From NCBI RefSeq assembly GCF_002261215.1, contig NZ_NEVS01000004.1, positions 4,650,001 through 4,714,000 on the forward strand: a stretch of DNA of 64,000 bases, given 5' to 3'. The notes under the pieces are model-generated. The model saw only the letters and a list, made by a program, of their open reading frames with translations, was not told where the DNA came from and made no database searches. The DNA is from Bordetella genomosp. 11 (GTDB lineage: Bacteria; Pseudomonadota; Gammaproteobacteria; Burkholderiales; Burkholderiaceae_B). The translations under genes were made by a program, and so were the position numbers. Shown here piece after piece: positions 52,711 to 62,830 of the stretch. Numbering within the stretch: the first letter of the stretch is position 1; each line of letters begins with the position of its first letter.

Positions 52711-54819
52711 CTAACGGGTCGCGACCCGATCCAGGGACTCCGTAAAACGGCGGGCGTCCTGGAAGCCGATGACGCGCACATCGCCAAGCTCCTGGCCATC
52801 GGCGCCGAAAAACACGATGCCGGGCGGGCCGAACAGGCCGAAGCGCTTCAGCAGCGCCCGATCGTCGGCATTGTTCGCGGTCACGTCCGCGCGCAGCAAC
52901 AGCATGCCCGACATACGCGCCGCCACGGCAGGATCGGTGAAGGTGAACTGCTCCATCTCGCGGCAGGACACGCACCAATCGGCATAGAAATCGAGCATGA
53001 CCGGACGACCGGCGCCGGCGATGGCCGCATCCAGCTCGGCCACCGAACGCACGGGCATGAAATGCAATTGCGCGTCCGCGGGACGACCGGCCATGCCGCG
53101 CGCGCCGCCCGGATCGCCAAGGGCAAGCTGCGACAAAGGCCGCAATACGTCGCGCCCGCCACTCGCGGCGCCCACCAGCAAAATGACGGCAAGCAGCGCC
53201 AGCAACAAGCCGGCGCCCTTGGCGAACATCCGGCCGGTACCGCCCGCCGCGGGAAGGGGTTCGAACGCCCGCAGCATCACGGCCGCGACCAGGCCCAACA
53301 ACGCCCATCCCACCATTTGCAGCCACACCGGCACCAGCGGGATCAGCATCCACCATGCGGTGGCCAGCAGCAACATGCCGAACAGCCGCTTCACGCCATC
53401 CATCCATGGCCCGGCCTTCGGTAACAAGCTGCCCGCGGAACCGCCGACGATCAGCAGGGGTACGCCCATGCCCCATGCCATGGCGAACAGCGCGGCGGCG
53501 CCCAGGACCACATCCCGGGTCTGCGAGATATACACCAGCGCCCCCGCCAAGGGTGCCGCCACGCAAGGGCCGACGATAAGCGAAGACACCGCGCCCATCA
53601 CGAACGCGCCTGTGCCGCGCCCGCCGGGAACGCGCGACAGCCAGTTGCTCAGCCCGGTCTGCACACTGGCCGGCGCCTGCAGCGTGAACACGTCGAACAT
53701 GGCCAGGGCCAGCAGCGCCAGCAGCGCCGCGAATACACCCAGAACCCAGGGCGTCTGCAGCCACGCCGCCAGGCCGATGCCGCTCAGGCCCGCCGCGACG
53801 CCCAGGGCCGTGTAGACCAGCGACATGCCCAGCACGTAGGCCGCCGCCAGGCCCAGCCCCCGCCGGCGGGTCGCCGGCCGGTTCTGTCCGGCGCCGACGA
53901 TCACCGATGAAAGAATGGGAATCATGGGCAGTACGCAGGGAGTGAGCGACAGCAGCACCCCCAGCAGGAAAAACACCCCCGCGGTCTTCAGCCATCCCAT
54001 TCCCGCGATCGCACCCGCCAGGCCGACATCGTCGCTGCGGGCCAGCGCGCTGAAATCGTCCGGCAGGCCGGCCCGCGCGGCGGGGGCGGCGGCTCCGGGT
54101 TGTTCCACCGTGCCGCCCGCGCCCGGCGGGGTTGCCGCGGTCAATGCCGCGCCGACGGGCGGCGCGGACGAGAAGCCGCCGGGCGAGCCCGCGCCGGCGG
54201 CGACCACCGCGGCCGCGACAGAGGGATCCGCCGTCCCGATACCCGCAATCCGATACCCGCCCGCCACCGGTTGCAGCGAAACCGTATGCGTCATTGGCGG
54301 ATAGCACACCCCCTGAGTCGCGCATCCCTGGCCGGTCACATTAAGGGTGAAGGCGCCTTCGCCGGGGTGCAGCGGCACGCGTATCGAGATCGGCTTGTGG
54401 TAGACCTCCATATTCTTGTCGAACGTCGGGTCGTACTTCACTTCGCCGGGCGGAAATACCGGGTCCCCCAGCACGCCGGGCCTGGCCGGATCCGCGGCGA
54501 TGGCGAAGCGCTCCCGGTACATGTAGTAGCCGCTCGCCACGGCATAGTCGATCCGTACCGTGGCCGGACCTTCCATCGTGGCGGCGAACGGAAATGCCTG
54601 CTCCGGTGTCAGGAAGTCGCGCTCGGCCCGGACGGGGGTGGGCAGTACCAAGGCCAGCCACACCAGCACCAGCGCCAGGGCCGACATCAGGCGGCCCAGC
54701 CGGTCCCCTGTGCCGAAGGGCTGGGCGCGTACAGGCCGTCGCACGGATCGGCGCGGGGCCGACGGCTCGTGGGGACCACCGGCCCAGACGGCCTGCGGAT
54801 GTAACGGCGGCATTGGCAT
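52711..54819 (-). CDS. dsbD: Thiol:disulfide interchange protein DsbD
   Basis: Inner-membrane protein of about 702 residues that carries reducing power from cytoplasmic thioredoxin to the periplasm, where it keeps DsbC and cytochrome c apoproteins reduced. The N-terminal periplasmic domain has the Cys pair GCATQGVC. The membrane core of about eight segments has LTPCVLPMIPI and GPCVAAPLAGAL, the redox-active Cys of the channel. The C-terminal thioredoxin-like domain has YADWCVSCREME. ATG 54819 is used (TTG 54828 is also open), but the real start may be ATG 54687, directly before the hydrophobic signal, so the first 44 residues are doubtful. It follows cutA closely. Confidence 0.92.
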   Translation of the reverse strand: MPMPPLHPQAVWAGGPHEPSAPRRSVRRPVRAQPFGTGDRLGRLMSALALVLVWLALVLPTPVRAERDFLTPEQAFPFAATMEGPATVRIDYAVASGYYMYRERFAIAADPARPGVLGDPVFPPGEVKYDPTFDKNMEVYHKPISIRVPLHPGEGAFTLNVTGQGCATQGVCYPPMTHTVSLQPVAGGYRIAGIGTADPSVAAAVVAAGAGSPGGFSSAPPVGAALTAATPPGAGGTVEQPGAAAPAARAGLPDDFSALARSDDVGLAGAIAGMGWLKTAGVFFLLGVLLSLTPCVLPMIPILSSVIVGAGQNRPATRRRGLGLAAAYVLGMSLVYTALGVAAGLSGIGLAAWLQTPWVLGVFAALLALLALAMFDVFTLQAPASVQTGLSNWLSRVPGGRGTGAFVMGAVSSLIVGPCVAAPLAGALVYISQTRDVVLGAAALFAMAWGMGVPLLIVGGSAGSLLPKAGPWMDGVKRLFGMLLLATAWWMLIPLVPVWLQMVGWALLGLVAAVMLRAFEPLPAAGGTGRMFAKGAGLLLALLAVILLVGAASGGRDVLRPLSQLALGDPGGARGMAGRPADAQLHFMPVRSVAELDAAIAGAGRPVMLDFYADWCVSCREMEQFTFTDPAVAARMSGMLLLRADVTANNADDRALLKRFGLFGPPGIVFFGADGQELGDVRVIGFQDARRFTESLDRVATR

Positions 54820-54835
54820 CTCGTTCAAATCGGGT

Positions 54836-55192
54836 TTACCGGCCGGATTGCGGCGCGGTCTGCTCGCGCACCCAGTCCCGATACGGCTGGGCGCTGGCCG
54901 TTACGGGAACCGCGATGATTTCGGGTACTTCATAGGGATGCATGCGGGCGATCGCCTGCATCAGGGCTTCGACACGTCCCGCCGTGGTCTTGAACCACAT
55001 CGGGATTTCCTCGGCGCCCTCCACCTGCCCCTTCCATGTGTAGATGGACAGCGTCGGCGCACCCAGGTTCACACAGGCCGCCAGGCCTTGCTCCACCACC
55101 ACATGCGCGATCCGCTTGGCCAACAGGAGATCGGGGGCATTGCTGATCACCAGCAGCATATCGTCATCGCCGGACATTCCTGTCTCCATCAT
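54836..55192 (-). CDS. cutA: Divalent-cation tolerance protein CutA
   Basis: Small trimeric ferredoxin-like protein of 118 residues named from copper tolerance in E. coli; its exact role is unclear. Family blocks are LLVISNAPDLLLAKRIAHVVV, GLAACVNLGAPTLSIYTWKG (with the metal-site Cys), EEIPMWFKTTAGRVEAL and MHPYEVPEIIAVPV. The first ATG is at 55192, and ATG 55177 (MSGDDDML) is an equally good start. Lying directly upstream of dsbD (16 bases), as in many proteobacteria, it is probably co-transcribed. Confidence 0.95.
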   Translation of the reverse strand: MMETGMSGDDDMLLVISNAPDLLLAKRIAHVVVEQGLAACVNLGAPTLSIYTWKGQVEGAEEIPMWFKTTAGRVEALMQAIARMHPYEVPEIIAVPVTASAQPYRDWVREQTAPQSGR

Positions 55193-55311
55193 TCGCCCCT
55201 ATCGGTCGGCATGCCTCATTTTATCGGTCCCCATGCCGGCCTGCCGGGCACCGCGCGCCCGGCGCGCCAGCCCCCCTTGCTGCCCAGCGCCCGGGTACGG
55301 TCCCCGGAAGC

Positions 55312-55338
55312 AAAAAGGCGAGCCATGGGCTCGCCTTT
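55312..55338 (-). terminator. Intrinsic terminator of the ribosomal protein operon
   Basis: An 11-base perfect stem (55314-55324 with 55328-55338) with an ATG loop lies 22 bases after the rplQ stop. On the minus strand the stem is followed by TTTTTGC. It ends the rplX-to-rplQ supercluster. Confidence 0.88.
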
Positions 55339-55359
55339 CGCCGATCGGATATCGCCGTT

Positions 55360-55752
55360 TTACTCGGCGCTACCTTCTTCGGTTTCCGCAACTTCCGGAC
55401 GGTCAACCAGTTCCATGAAAGCCATGGGAGCGTTGTCGCCCTGGCGGAAGCCCATCTTCAGCACACGGGTATAACCGCCGTTGCGGGCGGCATAGCGCGG
55501 GCCGATTTCGGCAAACAGCTTGACCACGGCGTCGCGATCGCGCAGACGGGCAAACGCCAGACGCTTGTTCGCGAGCGTGGGCTCCTTGCCCAGCGTGATC
55601 AGGGGTTCGATGACGCGGCGCAATTCCTTGGCCTTCGGCAGCGTGGTCTTGATCGCTTCGTGGGTGATCAACGAAACGGCCATGTTGCGAAACATGGCGA
55701 GACGGTGGCTGCTGGTGCGGTTGAGCTTGCGCAAACCATTACCGTGACGCAT
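55360..55752 (-). CDS. rplQ: 50S ribosomal protein L17
   Basis: Large-subunit protein of 130 residues near the peptide exit tunnel. The N-terminal [19 protein letters not shown] and [20 protein letters not shown] match L17 exactly, followed by [16 protein letters not shown] and the short C-terminal tail rich in Glu. Last gene of the operon, in the usual rpoA-rplQ order, separated from rpoA by a 219-base gap and followed by a strong terminator. Confidence 0.98.
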   Translation of the reverse strand: MRHGNGLRKLNRTSSHRLAMFRNMAVSLITHEAIKTTLPKAKELRRVIEPLITLGKEPTLANKRLAFARLRDRDAVVKLFAEIGPRYAARNGGYTRVLKMGFRQGDNAPMAFMELVDRPEVAETEEGSAE

Positions 55753-55925
55753 GACAATTTCCTTTTGAATCTAAAGACAGCCTCGCGGCCGCCGGGTTAT
55801 CCGGATCTTCTATCGGCATGAAGCCATGCCGCGGTCCAGTAGTGAAAAAAACAAAAACCAAACGCAAAAACCAGGTCTCACCTCACCCAGGACGCCGCGG
55901 ATCCGGCTCCGCCGGTCCGCCAGCG

Positions 55926-55964
55926 TCGCCCCCTTGACGGGGAAGCGCGCAGCGCTTCGGGGGT
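55926..55964. repeat. GC-rich nested inverted repeat between rpoA and rplQ
   Basis: Two small hairpins sit side by side inside an outer pairing: CCCC/GGGG around TTGAC, then AAGCGC/GCGCTT around GCA, with a further GGGGG at the right. It begins 8 bases after the rpoA stop. Its form suggests an intergenic repeat family or an mRNA-processing/attenuation structure; copy number elsewhere cannot be seen here. Confidence 0.4.
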
Positions 55965-55971
55965 GAACCTA

Positions 55972-56958
55972 CTACGGACGCTCGAGACCCAGCGGGGGCC
56001 AGTTCTCCAGCTTCATGCCCAGCGTCAGACCGCGTGCAGCCAGCACTTCCTTGATTTCGTTCAAGGACTTGCGACCCAGGTTCGGGGTCTTCAGCAGTTC
56101 GTTCTCGGTACGCTGGATCAGGTCGCCGATGTAGTAGATATTTTCGGCCTTCAGGCAGTTGGCCGAACGCACCGTCAGCTCCAGGTCGTCGACCGGGCGC
56201 AGCAGCACCGGATCGATCTGCGGCGTGCCGCGGACCGGGGCTTCGTACGAGTCGCCCGCGCCTTCGAGCGCCGCGAACACCGAGATCTGGTCCATCAGGA
56301 TGCGGGCCGCCTGGCGTACCGCTTCCTCGGGCGAAATCACGCCGTTGGTTTCGATATCCAGTACCAGCTTGTCCAGGTCGGTACGCTGCTCCACACGGGC
56401 GCTTTCGACCGCGTAGCTGACACGGCGCACGGGGCTGAACGAAGCGTCCAGGACGATACGGCCGATAGTGTGTGTGCGGTCTTCCGACAACGCGCGCACG
56501 TTACCCGGCACGTAACCGCGACCCTTCTCGACCTTGATCTGCATCTCGATCTTGCCGGCTTCGGTCAGATTGCACAGCACGTGGTTCGGGTTGACGATCT
56601 CCACGTCGTGCGGCAGCTCGATATCGCTGGCCAGCACGGCGCCTTCGCCCTGCTTGCGCAGGACCAGGGTGACTTCGTCGCGGTTGTGCAGCTTGAAGAC
56701 GACGCCCTTCAGATTCAGCAGGATGTCCACGACATCTTCGCGCACACCCGCGATGGTCGAGTATTCGTGCACGACGCCGGTCATCTGGACTTCCGTCGGC
56801 GCATAGCCCGTCATGGACGACAACAGGATGCGGCGCAGGGCGTTACCCAGCGTATGACCGTAACCGCGCTCGAAGGGCTCCATGACGATCTTGGCATGGT
56901 GGGTCCCAACGGGTTCGACCTCGATGGAGCGCGGTTTCAGAAAACCTTGAGTGGACAT
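55972..56958 (-). CDS. rpoA: DNA-directed RNA polymerase subunit alpha
   Basis: Assembly platform of RNA polymerase, 328 residues. The N-terminal domain has [19 protein letters not shown] and the GYAPTEV loop; the C-terminal domain (about 250-320) has [20 protein letters not shown] and [20 protein letters not shown], which bind UP elements and activators. The start ATG at 56958 gives [16 protein letters not shown]. It stands in the alpha-operon order rpsM-rpsK-rpsD-rpoA-rplQ. A hairpin with a downstream T-run lies before its start. Confidence 0.98.
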   Translation of the reverse strand: MSTQGFLKPRSIEVEPVGTHHAKIVMEPFERGYGHTLGNALRRILLSSMTGYAPTEVQMTGVVHEYSTIAGVREDVVDILLNLKGVVFKLHNRDEVTLVLRKQGEGAVLASDIELPHDVEIVNPNHVLCNLTEAGKIEMQIKVEKGRGYVPGNVRALSEDRTHTIGRIVLDASFSPVRRVSYAVESARVEQRTDLDKLVLDIETNGVISPEEAVRQAARILMDQISVFAALEGAGDSYEAPVRGTPQIDPVLLRPVDDLELTVRSANCLKAENIYYIGDLIQRTENELLKTPNLGRKSLNEIKEVLAARGLTLGMKLENWPPLGLERP

Positions 56959-57029
56959 TGACTTGTTTCCTTTTCAATACCCTCGGCTCGTTACACCGAT
57001 AAGGCTGATGGAAGTACAAAAACTCGCAA

Positions 57030-57061
57030 ACCCGCAATGCCCGAAACGGGCATTTGCGGGT
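57030..57061 (-). terminator. Terminator-like hairpin between rpsD and rpoA
   Basis: A 14-base stem with one bulge (57030-57043 with 57047-57061) and an AAA/TTT loop. On the minus strand it is followed by TTTGCGAGTTTTT. It lies 81 bases after the rpsD stop and 71 bases before the rpoA ATG, so it may attenuate read-through and set the S4:alpha ratio. Confidence 0.6.
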
Positions 57062-57142
57062 CGGCAAGCGGGTAAAACAGGAGATGCACGTGCGATCGGT
57101 GGTCGCGTCGTCGAGGGCGCCGCGCTGCCGCGGCGCGCCTTA

Positions 57143-57766
57143 TCAACGCGAATACAGTTCGACGACCATCGATTCGTTGACGTCGCGCGCAACGTCGGCG
57201 CGGTCCGGAGCCTGCTTGAAGACACCCGTCATCTTGCTGGTGTCGACATCGACCCACTGGGGCAGGCCGATGCTGGTCGCCAGATCCAGAGATTCACGGA
57301 TACGGCCTTGCTTCTTGGCCTTTTCACGCACGGAAATCACGTCACCGGCCTTCACCAGCATCGAAGCGATGTCGGCGGTATGGCCGTTCAGTTCGATCGC
57401 GCGGTGGCTGACCAGCTGGCGCGCCTCGGCACGCGTGGAGCCGAAGCCCATGCGGTAGACGACGTTGTCCAGACGCGATTCCAGCAACTGAATCAGCTTC
57501 TCGCCGGTATTGCCGCGAACGCGATCGGCTTCCTGGAAATACTTGCGGAACTGCTTTTCCAGCACGCCGTACATACGCTTCAGCTTCTGCTTTTCACGCA
57601 GCTGCAGACCGTAGTCGGACGTACGGGCACCCGAAGTGCGGCCATGCTGACCGGGCTTGGAATCCAGCTTGCACTTGGAATCCAGCGAACGGCGGGCGCT
57701 CTTCAGAAACAGGTCGGTGCCCTCGCGCCGCGAGAGCTTGCATTTGGGTCCAATATAACGAGCCAC
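57143..57766 (-). CDS. rpsD: 30S ribosomal protein S4
   Basis: Primary 16S rRNA-binding protein of 207 residues and, in enterics, translational repressor of the alpha operon. [19 protein letters not shown] and KPGQHGR (with the [20 protein letters not shown] stretch) are diagnostic, followed by the S4 RNA-binding domain [20 protein letters not shown]. The start codon is GTG, with AAGGGGAAT upstream. There are single cysteines at 9 and near 53, without a zinc-binding cluster, so it is the zinc-free form. Confidence 0.98.
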   Translation of the reverse strand: MARYIGPKCKLSRREGTDLFLKSARRSLDSKCKLDSKPGQHGRTSGARTSDYGLQLREKQKLKRMYGVLEKQFRKYFQEADRVRGNTGEKLIQLLESRLDNVVYRMGFGSTRAEARQLVSHRAIELNGHTADIASMLVKAGDVISVREKAKKQGRIRESLDLATSIGLPQWVDVDTSKMTGVFKQAPDRADVARDVNESMVVELYSR

Positions 57767-57777
57767 GAGGATTCCCC

Positions 57778-58179
57778 TTAAATACGACGACGCTTGGGCG
57801 GACGGCAGCCGTTGTGCGGCACGGGCGTGATATCGGCGATGCTCGAGATCTTGATGCCCAGCGCGTTCAACGCACGGACCGACGACTCACGGCCGGGGCC
57901 GGGGCCCTTGATGCGGACTTCCAGCGTCTTGATGCCGTACTCCAGCGCCACGCGGCCGGCCGTTTCGGCGGCAACCTGCGCCGCGAACGGCGTCGACTTG
58001 CGCGAGCCCTTGAAGCCAGCGCCACCCGACGTCGCCCAGGACAAGGCATTGCCCTGGCGATCCGTGATGGTGATGATGGTGTTGTTGAAGGACGCGTGGA
58101 CGTGCGCGATGCCGTCCGAAACGTTCTTCTTGACCTTTTTGCGCACGCGCGAGGCGCCGCTGGTGGAAGCTTTCGCCAT
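57778..58179 (-). CDS. rpsK: 30S ribosomal protein S11
   Basis: Small-subunit platform protein of 133 residues. The [23 protein letters not shown] block, [20 protein letters not shown] and the final [15 protein letters not shown] are diagnostic. Eleven bases separate it from rpsD and 15 from rpsM, so it is in the same transcript. Confidence 0.98.
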   Translation of the reverse strand: MAKASTSGASRVRKKVKKNVSDGIAHVHASFNNTIITITDRQGNALSWATSGGAGFKGSRKSTPFAAQVAAETAGRVALEYGIKTLEVRIKGPGPGRESSVRALNALGIKISSIADITPVPHNGCRPPKRRRI

Positions 58180-58194
58180 AATCCTGTTCCTCGA

Positions 58195-58560
58195 TTATTT
58201 CTTCAGGGACGCCGCAGCACGACGCGGACCCTTACGGGTACGGGCGTTGGTGCGGGTGCGCTGGCCGCGCACGGGCAGACCGCGCTTATGACGCATGCCA
58301 CGGTAGGTGCCCAGGTCGATCAGACGCTTGATCGACAGTTGCACTTCGCGGCGCAGGTCGCCTTCTACGGTAAACACACCAACGTGCTCGCGGATACGCT
58401 CCAGCTCGGCGTCGGTGAGATCCTTGACCTTTTTGGTAGTGGGCACATTAGCAGCTTCGCAGATCTTGCGGGCGCGCGTACGACCAATGCCAAAAATGGC
58501 GGTCAGGCCGATCTCGGCGTGCTGATGCGGCGGAATGTTGATGCCAGCAATACGGGCCAT
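58195..58560 (-). CDS. rpsM: 30S ribosomal protein S13
   Basis: Small-subunit head protein of 121 residues that contacts 50S and P-site t[22 protein letters not shown], the YGIG-like [15 protein letters not shown] helix-hairpin-helix and the basic C-terminal [19 protein letters not shown] tail are diagnostic. First gene of the classical alpha operon, after rpmJ. Confidence 0.98.
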   Translation of the reverse strand: MARIAGINIPPHQHAEIGLTAIFGIGRTRARKICEAANVPTTKKVKDLTDAELERIREHVGVFTVEGDLRREVQLSIKRLIDLGTYRGMRHKRGLPVRGQRTRTNARTRKGPRRAAASLKK

Positions 58561-58600
58561 GACTGTTCCTTGAATATTCTATTGCGTGGAGGCCGAGCGA

Positions 58601-58714
58601 TCAGCCCTGACGCTGCTTGTGCCGCGGGTCGGTGCAGATGACACGCACCACGCCGTGACGTTTGATGATTTTGCAGTTGCGGCAGATCCGCTTAACCGAT
58701 GCCAATACTTTCAT
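58601..58714 (-). CDS. rpmJ: 50S ribosomal protein L36 (zinc-binding form)
   Basis: Very short protein of 37 residues starting [17 protein letters not shown] and ending RHKQRQG. The zinc ribbon ligands are C11, C14, C27 and H33, so this is the C+ (zinc-containing) form. The ATG at 58714 follows GGGAGTCACCC, a good ribosome site. It lies between infA and rpsM, in the standard order. Confidence 0.96.
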   Translation of the reverse strand: MKVLASVKRICRNCKIIKRHGVVRVICTDPRHKQRQG

Positions 58715-58748
58715 GGGTGACTCCCTGTTATTCCGTAAACCCGTCCGC

Positions 58749-58967
58749 CTACTTCGCGCGGAAGACGATCCTGGCTCGCGTCAGGTCATAGGGCGTGAGC
58801 TCCACTGTGACCTTGTCGCCCGGCAGGATCCGGATGTAATGCATACGCATCTTGCCGGAAATATGGCCCAGCACCACATGGCCGTTTTCAAGCTTGACGC
58901 GGAATGTCGCGTTGGGGAGGTTTTCCAGCACCTCGCCCTGCATCTGTATGAATTCGTCCTTCGCCAT
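58749..58967 (-). CDS. infA: Translation initiation factor IF-1
   Basis: Single OB-fold protein of 72 residues that occupies the ribosomal A site during initiation. [20 protein letters not shown] and [20 protein letters not shown] with the ending [11 protein letters not shown] are diagnostic, with minor variation (DEFIQ rather than EDNIE) as in betaproteobacteria. The ATG at 58967 lies just after the secY stop. The frame is open upstream to 59171, but that part is inside secY. Confidence 0.97.
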   Translation of the reverse strand: MAKDEFIQMQGEVLENLPNATFRVKLENGHVVLGHISGKMRMHYIRILPGDKVTVELTPYDLTRARIVFRAK

Positions 58968-58975
58968 CTTTTCGC

Positions 58976-60307
58976 TTAACGCATCGGCAGGTTCGAGTTC
59001 GAGCCCTTGAAGTTGGCCTTCTTGAGCAGTGAATCGTACTGGTGAGACATCATGTAGGCCTGAACCTGAGCCATGAAGTCCATCGTCACCACGACGATAA
59101 TCAACAGCGATGTGCCGCCGAAGTAGAACGGCACATTCCAACGCATGACCAGAAATTCGGGGAACAAGCACACCAGGGTGATGTACAGCGCTCCCGCCAG
59201 CGTCAGGCGCATCAGTATCTTGTCGATATAGCGCGCAGTCTGTTCGCCGGGACGGATGCCAGGGACAAAGGCACCGCTTTTCTTCAGGTTGTCTGCAGTT
59301 TCCCGGCTGTTGAAAACCAGGGCCGTATAGAAAAAGCAGAAGAAAATGATCGCGGCCGAATACAGGGTGATGTACAGCGGCTGACGCGGGGACAGCGCGG
59401 CGGCCAGGTCACCCAGCCAGCGCATGTGCTCGCTGCTGGAGAACCAGCTGGTGATCGTCGCCGGGAACAGGATGATCGACGAAGCGAAGATCGGCGGAAT
59501 CACGCCGGCCATGTTCAGCTTCAGCGGCAGATGCGAGCTCTGGCCGCCATAGATCTTGTTCCCGACCTGGCGCTTGGCGTAGTTGACCGTGATCTTGCGT
59601 TGACCGCGTTCCACGAACACCACGAAAGCCGTTACCACGATCACCAATGCCACGATGAACAGCGCCGACAGCACCGACATCGAATTCGTCCGCACCAGGT
59701 CCAGCAGGCCGGCCAGCGCATTGGGCAATCCCGCCACGATACCCGCGAAGATCAGGATGGAAATCCCATTGCCCAATCCGCGCTCGGTGATCTGCTCGCC
59801 CAGCCACATGATGAACATGGTGCCGGTCAGCAGGGTGACCACCGTCGTGAAACGGAACAGCAAGCCAGGATCCGTAACCAGCCCGGGCTGCGATTCCAGC
59901 GCCACCGAAATCCCCACCGCCTGCACCAGCGCCAGCACGACCGTGCCGTAGCGGGTGTATTGCGTGATCTTGCGGCGGCCTGCCTCGCCTTCCTTCTTCA
60001 GAGCCTCGAGCGATGGGATCACCACCGACATCAGCTGCATGATGATGGATGCCGAGATATACGGCATGATCCCCAGGGCAAAAATGGAGAACCGCGACAG
60101 CGCTCCGCCGGAGAACATGTTGAACAGGCCCAGGATCCCGCCCTGATTCTGCTGGAACAGATCAGCAAGCGCGTCCGGGTTGATGCCCGGCACGGGGATG
60201 TGGGTGCCCAGGCGGTAAACCACCAAGGCGAGCACGAGGAATACGAAACGGCGCTTCAGATCGCCGTAACGCGGTCCGGTCTTGCCCAGTGCCTGTGCGT
60301 TAGCCAC
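58976..60307 (-). CDS. secY: Preprotein translocase subunit SecY
   Basis: Ten-TM channel of the Sec translocon, 443 residues. Blocks include [16 protein letters not shown], the plug-region [42 protein letters not shown], and the C5/C6 cytoplasmic loop residues with the [20 protein letters not shown] stretch. The C-terminus ends with the [18 protein letters not shown] tail. Translation starts at GTG 60307. It lies between rplO and infA, as in the spc operon. Confidence 0.97.
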   Translation of the reverse strand: MANAQALGKTGPRYGDLKRRFVFLVLALVVYRLGTHIPVPGINPDALADLFQQNQGGILGLFNMFSGGALSRFSIFALGIMPYISASIIMQLMSVVIPSLEALKKEGEAGRRKITQYTRYGTVVLALVQAVGISVALESQPGLVTDPGLLFRFTTVVTLLTGTMFIMWLGEQITERGLGNGISILIFAGIVAGLPNALAGLLDLVRTNSMSVLSALFIVALVIVVTAFVVFVERGQRKITVNYAKRQVGNKIYGGQSSHLPLKLNMAGVIPPIFASSIILFPATITSWFSSSEHMRWLGDLAAALSPRQPLYITLYSAAIIFFCFFYTALVFNSRETADNLKKSGAFVPGIRPGEQTARYIDKILMRLTLAGALYITLVCLFPEFLVMRWNVPFYFGGTSLLIIVVVTMDFMAQVQAYMMSHQYDSLLKKANFKGSNSNLPMR

Positions 60308-60317
60308 TGATCACCTC

Positions 60318-60758
60318 TCAGGCGAGCGAGCCGCCCGCGGCCTCGATGGCGGCGCGAGCGCCGGCCGTCGCGGTAATGCCCTTGAGCACGACCTTGCGCG
60401 ACAGTTCGCCAGACTTGATGACCTTCGCGTAGCGGACCTGCTGGCCGACCACGCCGGCCTGCTTCAGCACCTGGACGTCGATTTCGTCGACGGGCACTTT
60501 TTGCAGGTCGGACAGGCGGACCTCGGCGTACAGGTGCTGGCCCAGGGGCGTGAAGCCACGCTTGGGCAGGCGACGCTGCAGCGGCATCTGACCGCCTTCG
60601 AAGCCGACTTTGTGGAAGCCGCCCGAACGCGATTTCTGACCCTTGTGGCCGCGCCCGGCGGTCTTGCCCAGGCCGGAGCCGATGCCGCGGCCGACACGGC
60701 GCTTGGCATGCTTGCTGCCTTCGGCGGGCTTCAGCGTGTTGAGTTGAATTTCAGACAT
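60318..60758 (-). CDS. rplO: 50S ribosomal protein L15
   Basis: Large-subunit protein of 146 residues. The basic Gly-rich N-terminus [20 protein letters not shown] and [20 protein letters not shown] are diagnostic, followed by the C-terminal domain ending [11 protein letters not shown]. Ten bases separate it from rpmD and from secY, in the spc operon order. Confidence 0.98.
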   Translation of the reverse strand: MSEIQLNTLKPAEGSKHAKRRVGRGIGSGLGKTAGRGHKGQKSRSGGFHKVGFEGGQMPLQRRLPKRGFTPLGQHLYAEVRLSDLQKVPVDEIDVQVLKQAGVVGQQVRYAKVIKSGELSRKVVLKGITATAGARAAIEAAGGSLA

Positions 60759-60767
60759 CGCGATTCC

Positions 60768-60953
60768 TTAGACTTCCGTAACGGTGACCAGGTAATCCAC
60801 AGTACGGATCATCCCGCGCACCTCAGGCGTATCTTGCAGGACGCGCGAGCTATTGATACGGCGCAGGCCCAGGCCGCGAACGGTATCGCGGTGGGATTGC
60901 TTGGTACCGATAACCGAGCGCACCAGGGTGACTTTGATCTGCTTCTGAGCCAT
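60768..60953 (-). CDS. rpmD: 50S ribosomal protein L30
   Basis: Large-subunit protein of 61 residues. [20 protein letters not shown] and [20 protein letters not shown], ending YLVTVTEV, are diagnostic of the short bacterial L30. It sits between rpsE (three-base gap) and rplO. Confidence 0.98.
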   Translation of the reverse strand: MAQKQIKVTLVRSVIGTKQSHRDTVRGLGLRRINSSRVLQDTPEVRGMIRTVDYLVTVTEV

Positions 60954-60956
60954 GAC

Positions 60957-61478
60957 TTACCCCAGGATCTCTTCGACGGTCTTGCCGCGCTTGGCCGCGA
61001 CTTCCGACGGAGTCATGGAAGCGCGCAGGCCGTTCAGCGTGGCGCGGACCATGTTGTAAGGATTGCTGGAACCCAGGCTCTTGGCGACGATGTTGCGCAC
61101 GCCCATCACTTCGAAGACAGCACGCATCGGGCCGCCGGCGATCACGCCGGTACCTTCGGGAGCCGGGGAGATCATCACCGTGGCGGCGCCATGCTTGCCG
61201 ATCACCTTGTGATACAGGGTACCGTTCTTCAGGGCGACCTTGAACAGGCCGCGGCGGGCCTGTTCCATCGCCTTCTGGACCGACACCGGCACTTCACGCG
61301 CCTTGCCCTTGCCCATGCCGATGCGGCCATCGCCGTCACCGACCACGGTCAGCGCGGCGAAGCTCATCGTGCGGCCGCCCTTGACCACCTTGCTGACGCG
61401 GTTGACCGCGATCATCTTTTCGCGCAGGCCGTCGTCGTTCTCTTTTTCCACGGCGCCTTTGCCTTGTGGTTTAGCCAT
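60957..61478 (-). CDS. rpsE: 30S ribosomal protein S5
   Basis: Small-subunit protein of 173 residues acting in decoding accuracy. The double-stranded RNA-binding fold begins with [20 protein letters not shown] and [40 protein letters not shown] and [14 protein letters not shown] follow. The N-terminus is Lys/Glu-rich. Standard spc operon position. Confidence 0.98.
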   Translation of the reverse strand: MAKPQGKGAVEKENDDGLREKMIAVNRVSKVVKGGRTMSFAALTVVGDGDGRIGMGKGKAREVPVSVQKAMEQARRGLFKVALKNGTLYHKVIGKHGAATVMISPAPEGTGVIAGGPMRAVFEVMGVRNIVAKSLGSSNPYNMVRATLNGLRASMTPSEVAAKRGKTVEEILG

Positions 61479-61493
61479 TTGACTGATCCTCGC

Positions 61494-61859
61494 TTAGAAC
61501 TTGAGACCGGCTTCACGCGCGGCATCGGCCAGCGCCTTCACGCGGCCATGGTAACGGAAGCCCGAGCGATCGAAGGCAACCAGTTCGATACCGGCGGCCT
61601 TGGCCTTCTCGGCCACGCGCTTGCCCACCAGTTCGGCAGCGGCTTTGTTGCCGCCACGGCCGGTCTGCCCGGCGAGCTGGTTGCGCACTTCGGCTTCCAA
61701 CGTGGAAGCGCTGACCAGAACGCGGTCGCCTTCCGGCGAAATGATGTTCGCGTAGATGTGCAGGTTCGAGCGGAAGATCGACAGGCGATGAACGCGCAGT
61801 TCGTTGATCTTCCGGCGGGTGGGAACCGCACGACGCAAACGGGATACTTTCTTGTCCAT
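61494..61859 (-). CDS. rplR: 50S ribosomal protein L18
   Basis: 5S rRNA-binding protein of 121 residues. [40 protein letters not shown] and [20 protein letters not shown] with the ending GLKF are diagnostic. It sits between rplF and rpsE. Confidence 0.98.
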   Translation of the reverse strand: MDKKVSRLRRAVPTRRKINELRVHRLSIFRSNLHIYANIISPEGDRVLVSASTLEAEVRNQLAGQTGRGGNKAAAELVGKRVAEKAKAAGIELVAFDRSGFRYHGRVKALADAAREAGLKF

Positions 61860-61880
61860 GATTCGTCCTTGCGTCCGCCG

Positions 61881-62414
61881 TTACTTCTTCTTGGTTTCTT
61901 TGATGACGACGCGTTCATCCGCATAGCGCACGCCCTTGCCCTTGTAGGGTTCGGGTTTGCGATAGGCGCGGATCTTGGCCGCCTGTTCGCCCACTTCCTG
62001 CAGATTCGATCCGCTGAGGATGATTTCCGTCGGAGTGGGGCATTTCGCGCTGATACCCTTGGGCAGCTTGTGCTCGATATCGTGCGAGAAACCAAGTTGC
62101 AATTTGACGACGTCGCCTTGCACCTGGGCGCGGTAACCCACGCCCACCAGGTTCAGCTTGCGTTCAAAACCCTTGCTGACACCCGTCACCATATTCGCGA
62201 CCAGCGCGCGCACCGTGCCGGACATGGCATTGGCGTGACGGCTGTCGTTCGCCGCGACGAAGGTCAGTTTGCCTTCGTCCAGCTTCACGACCACGTCTCC
62301 GGTCAACGCCTGCACGAGCGTGCCCAGCGGACCCTTGACGGTGATCTGGTCTTCCTTCAACGCCACTTCGACGTTCTTCGGCACTTCGACCGGGTATTTG
62401 GCTATACGTGACAT
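61881..62414 (-). CDS. rplF: 50S ribosomal protein L6
   Basis: Large-subunit protein of 177 residues made of two similar domains. [47 protein letters not shown] and the C-terminal [20 protein letters not shown] with a Lys-rich tail are diagnostic. Standard spc operon position. Confidence 0.98.
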   Translation of the reverse strand: MSRIAKYPVEVPKNVEVALKEDQITVKGPLGTLVQALTGDVVVKLDEGKLTFVAANDSRHANAMSGTVRALVANMVTGVSKGFERKLNLVGVGYRAQVQGDVVKLQLGFSHDIEHKLPKGISAKCPTPTEIILSGSNLQEVGEQAAKIRAYRKPEPYKGKGVRYADERVVIKETKKK

Positions 62415-62424
62415 TCGACTCTCC

Positions 62425-62820
62425 TTAGGCCACGTAGCACAGGACTTCGCCGCCCACGCCGTTGGCGCGAGCCTTGCGGTCGGTCATCACGCCACGCGAG
62501 GTCGAGACGATGGCAACGCCCAGGCCGTTCATGACCTCGGGAATGTTGCTACGGCCCTTGTAGATACGCAGGCCGGGGCGCGAGACGCGTTCGATGCGCT
62601 CGATAACCGGGCGGCCGGCGTAGTACTTCAGGGCGATCTCGAGCTCAGGCTTGGCCTGCGTGCCCTTGACCTCGAAACCATCGATATAGCCCTCGTCCTT
62701 CAGCACGGCAGCGATGGCGGCCTTCAGCTTCGAGGACGGCATGGTCACCGTGACTTTGTCAACTTGCTGCGCATTGCGAATGCGGGTCAGCATATCGGCG
62801 ATCGGATCGCTCATGCTCAT
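62425..62820 (-). CDS. rpsH: 30S ribosomal protein S8
   Basis: 16S rRNA-binding protein of 131 residues and, in enterics, autogenous repressor of the spc operon. [40 protein letters not shown] and the C-terminal [20 protein letters not shown] are diagnostic. ATG 62820 has TAGGAG seven bases upstream, which decides the start over ATG 62814 and over the longer open frame to 62865. Confidence 0.98.
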   Translation of the reverse strand: MSMSDPIADMLTRIRNAQQVDKVTVTMPSSKLKAAIAAVLKDEGYIDGFEVKGTQAKPELEIALKYYAGRPVIERIERVSRPGLRIYKGRSNIPEVMNGLGVAIVSTSRGVMTDRKARANGVGGEVLCYVA

Positions 62821-62830
62821 ATCTGTTCTC

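Noticed and set aside
60282..62411. 709-codon plus-strand frame opposite the spc operon
   Set aside because: Shadow of several conserved ribosomal protein genes.
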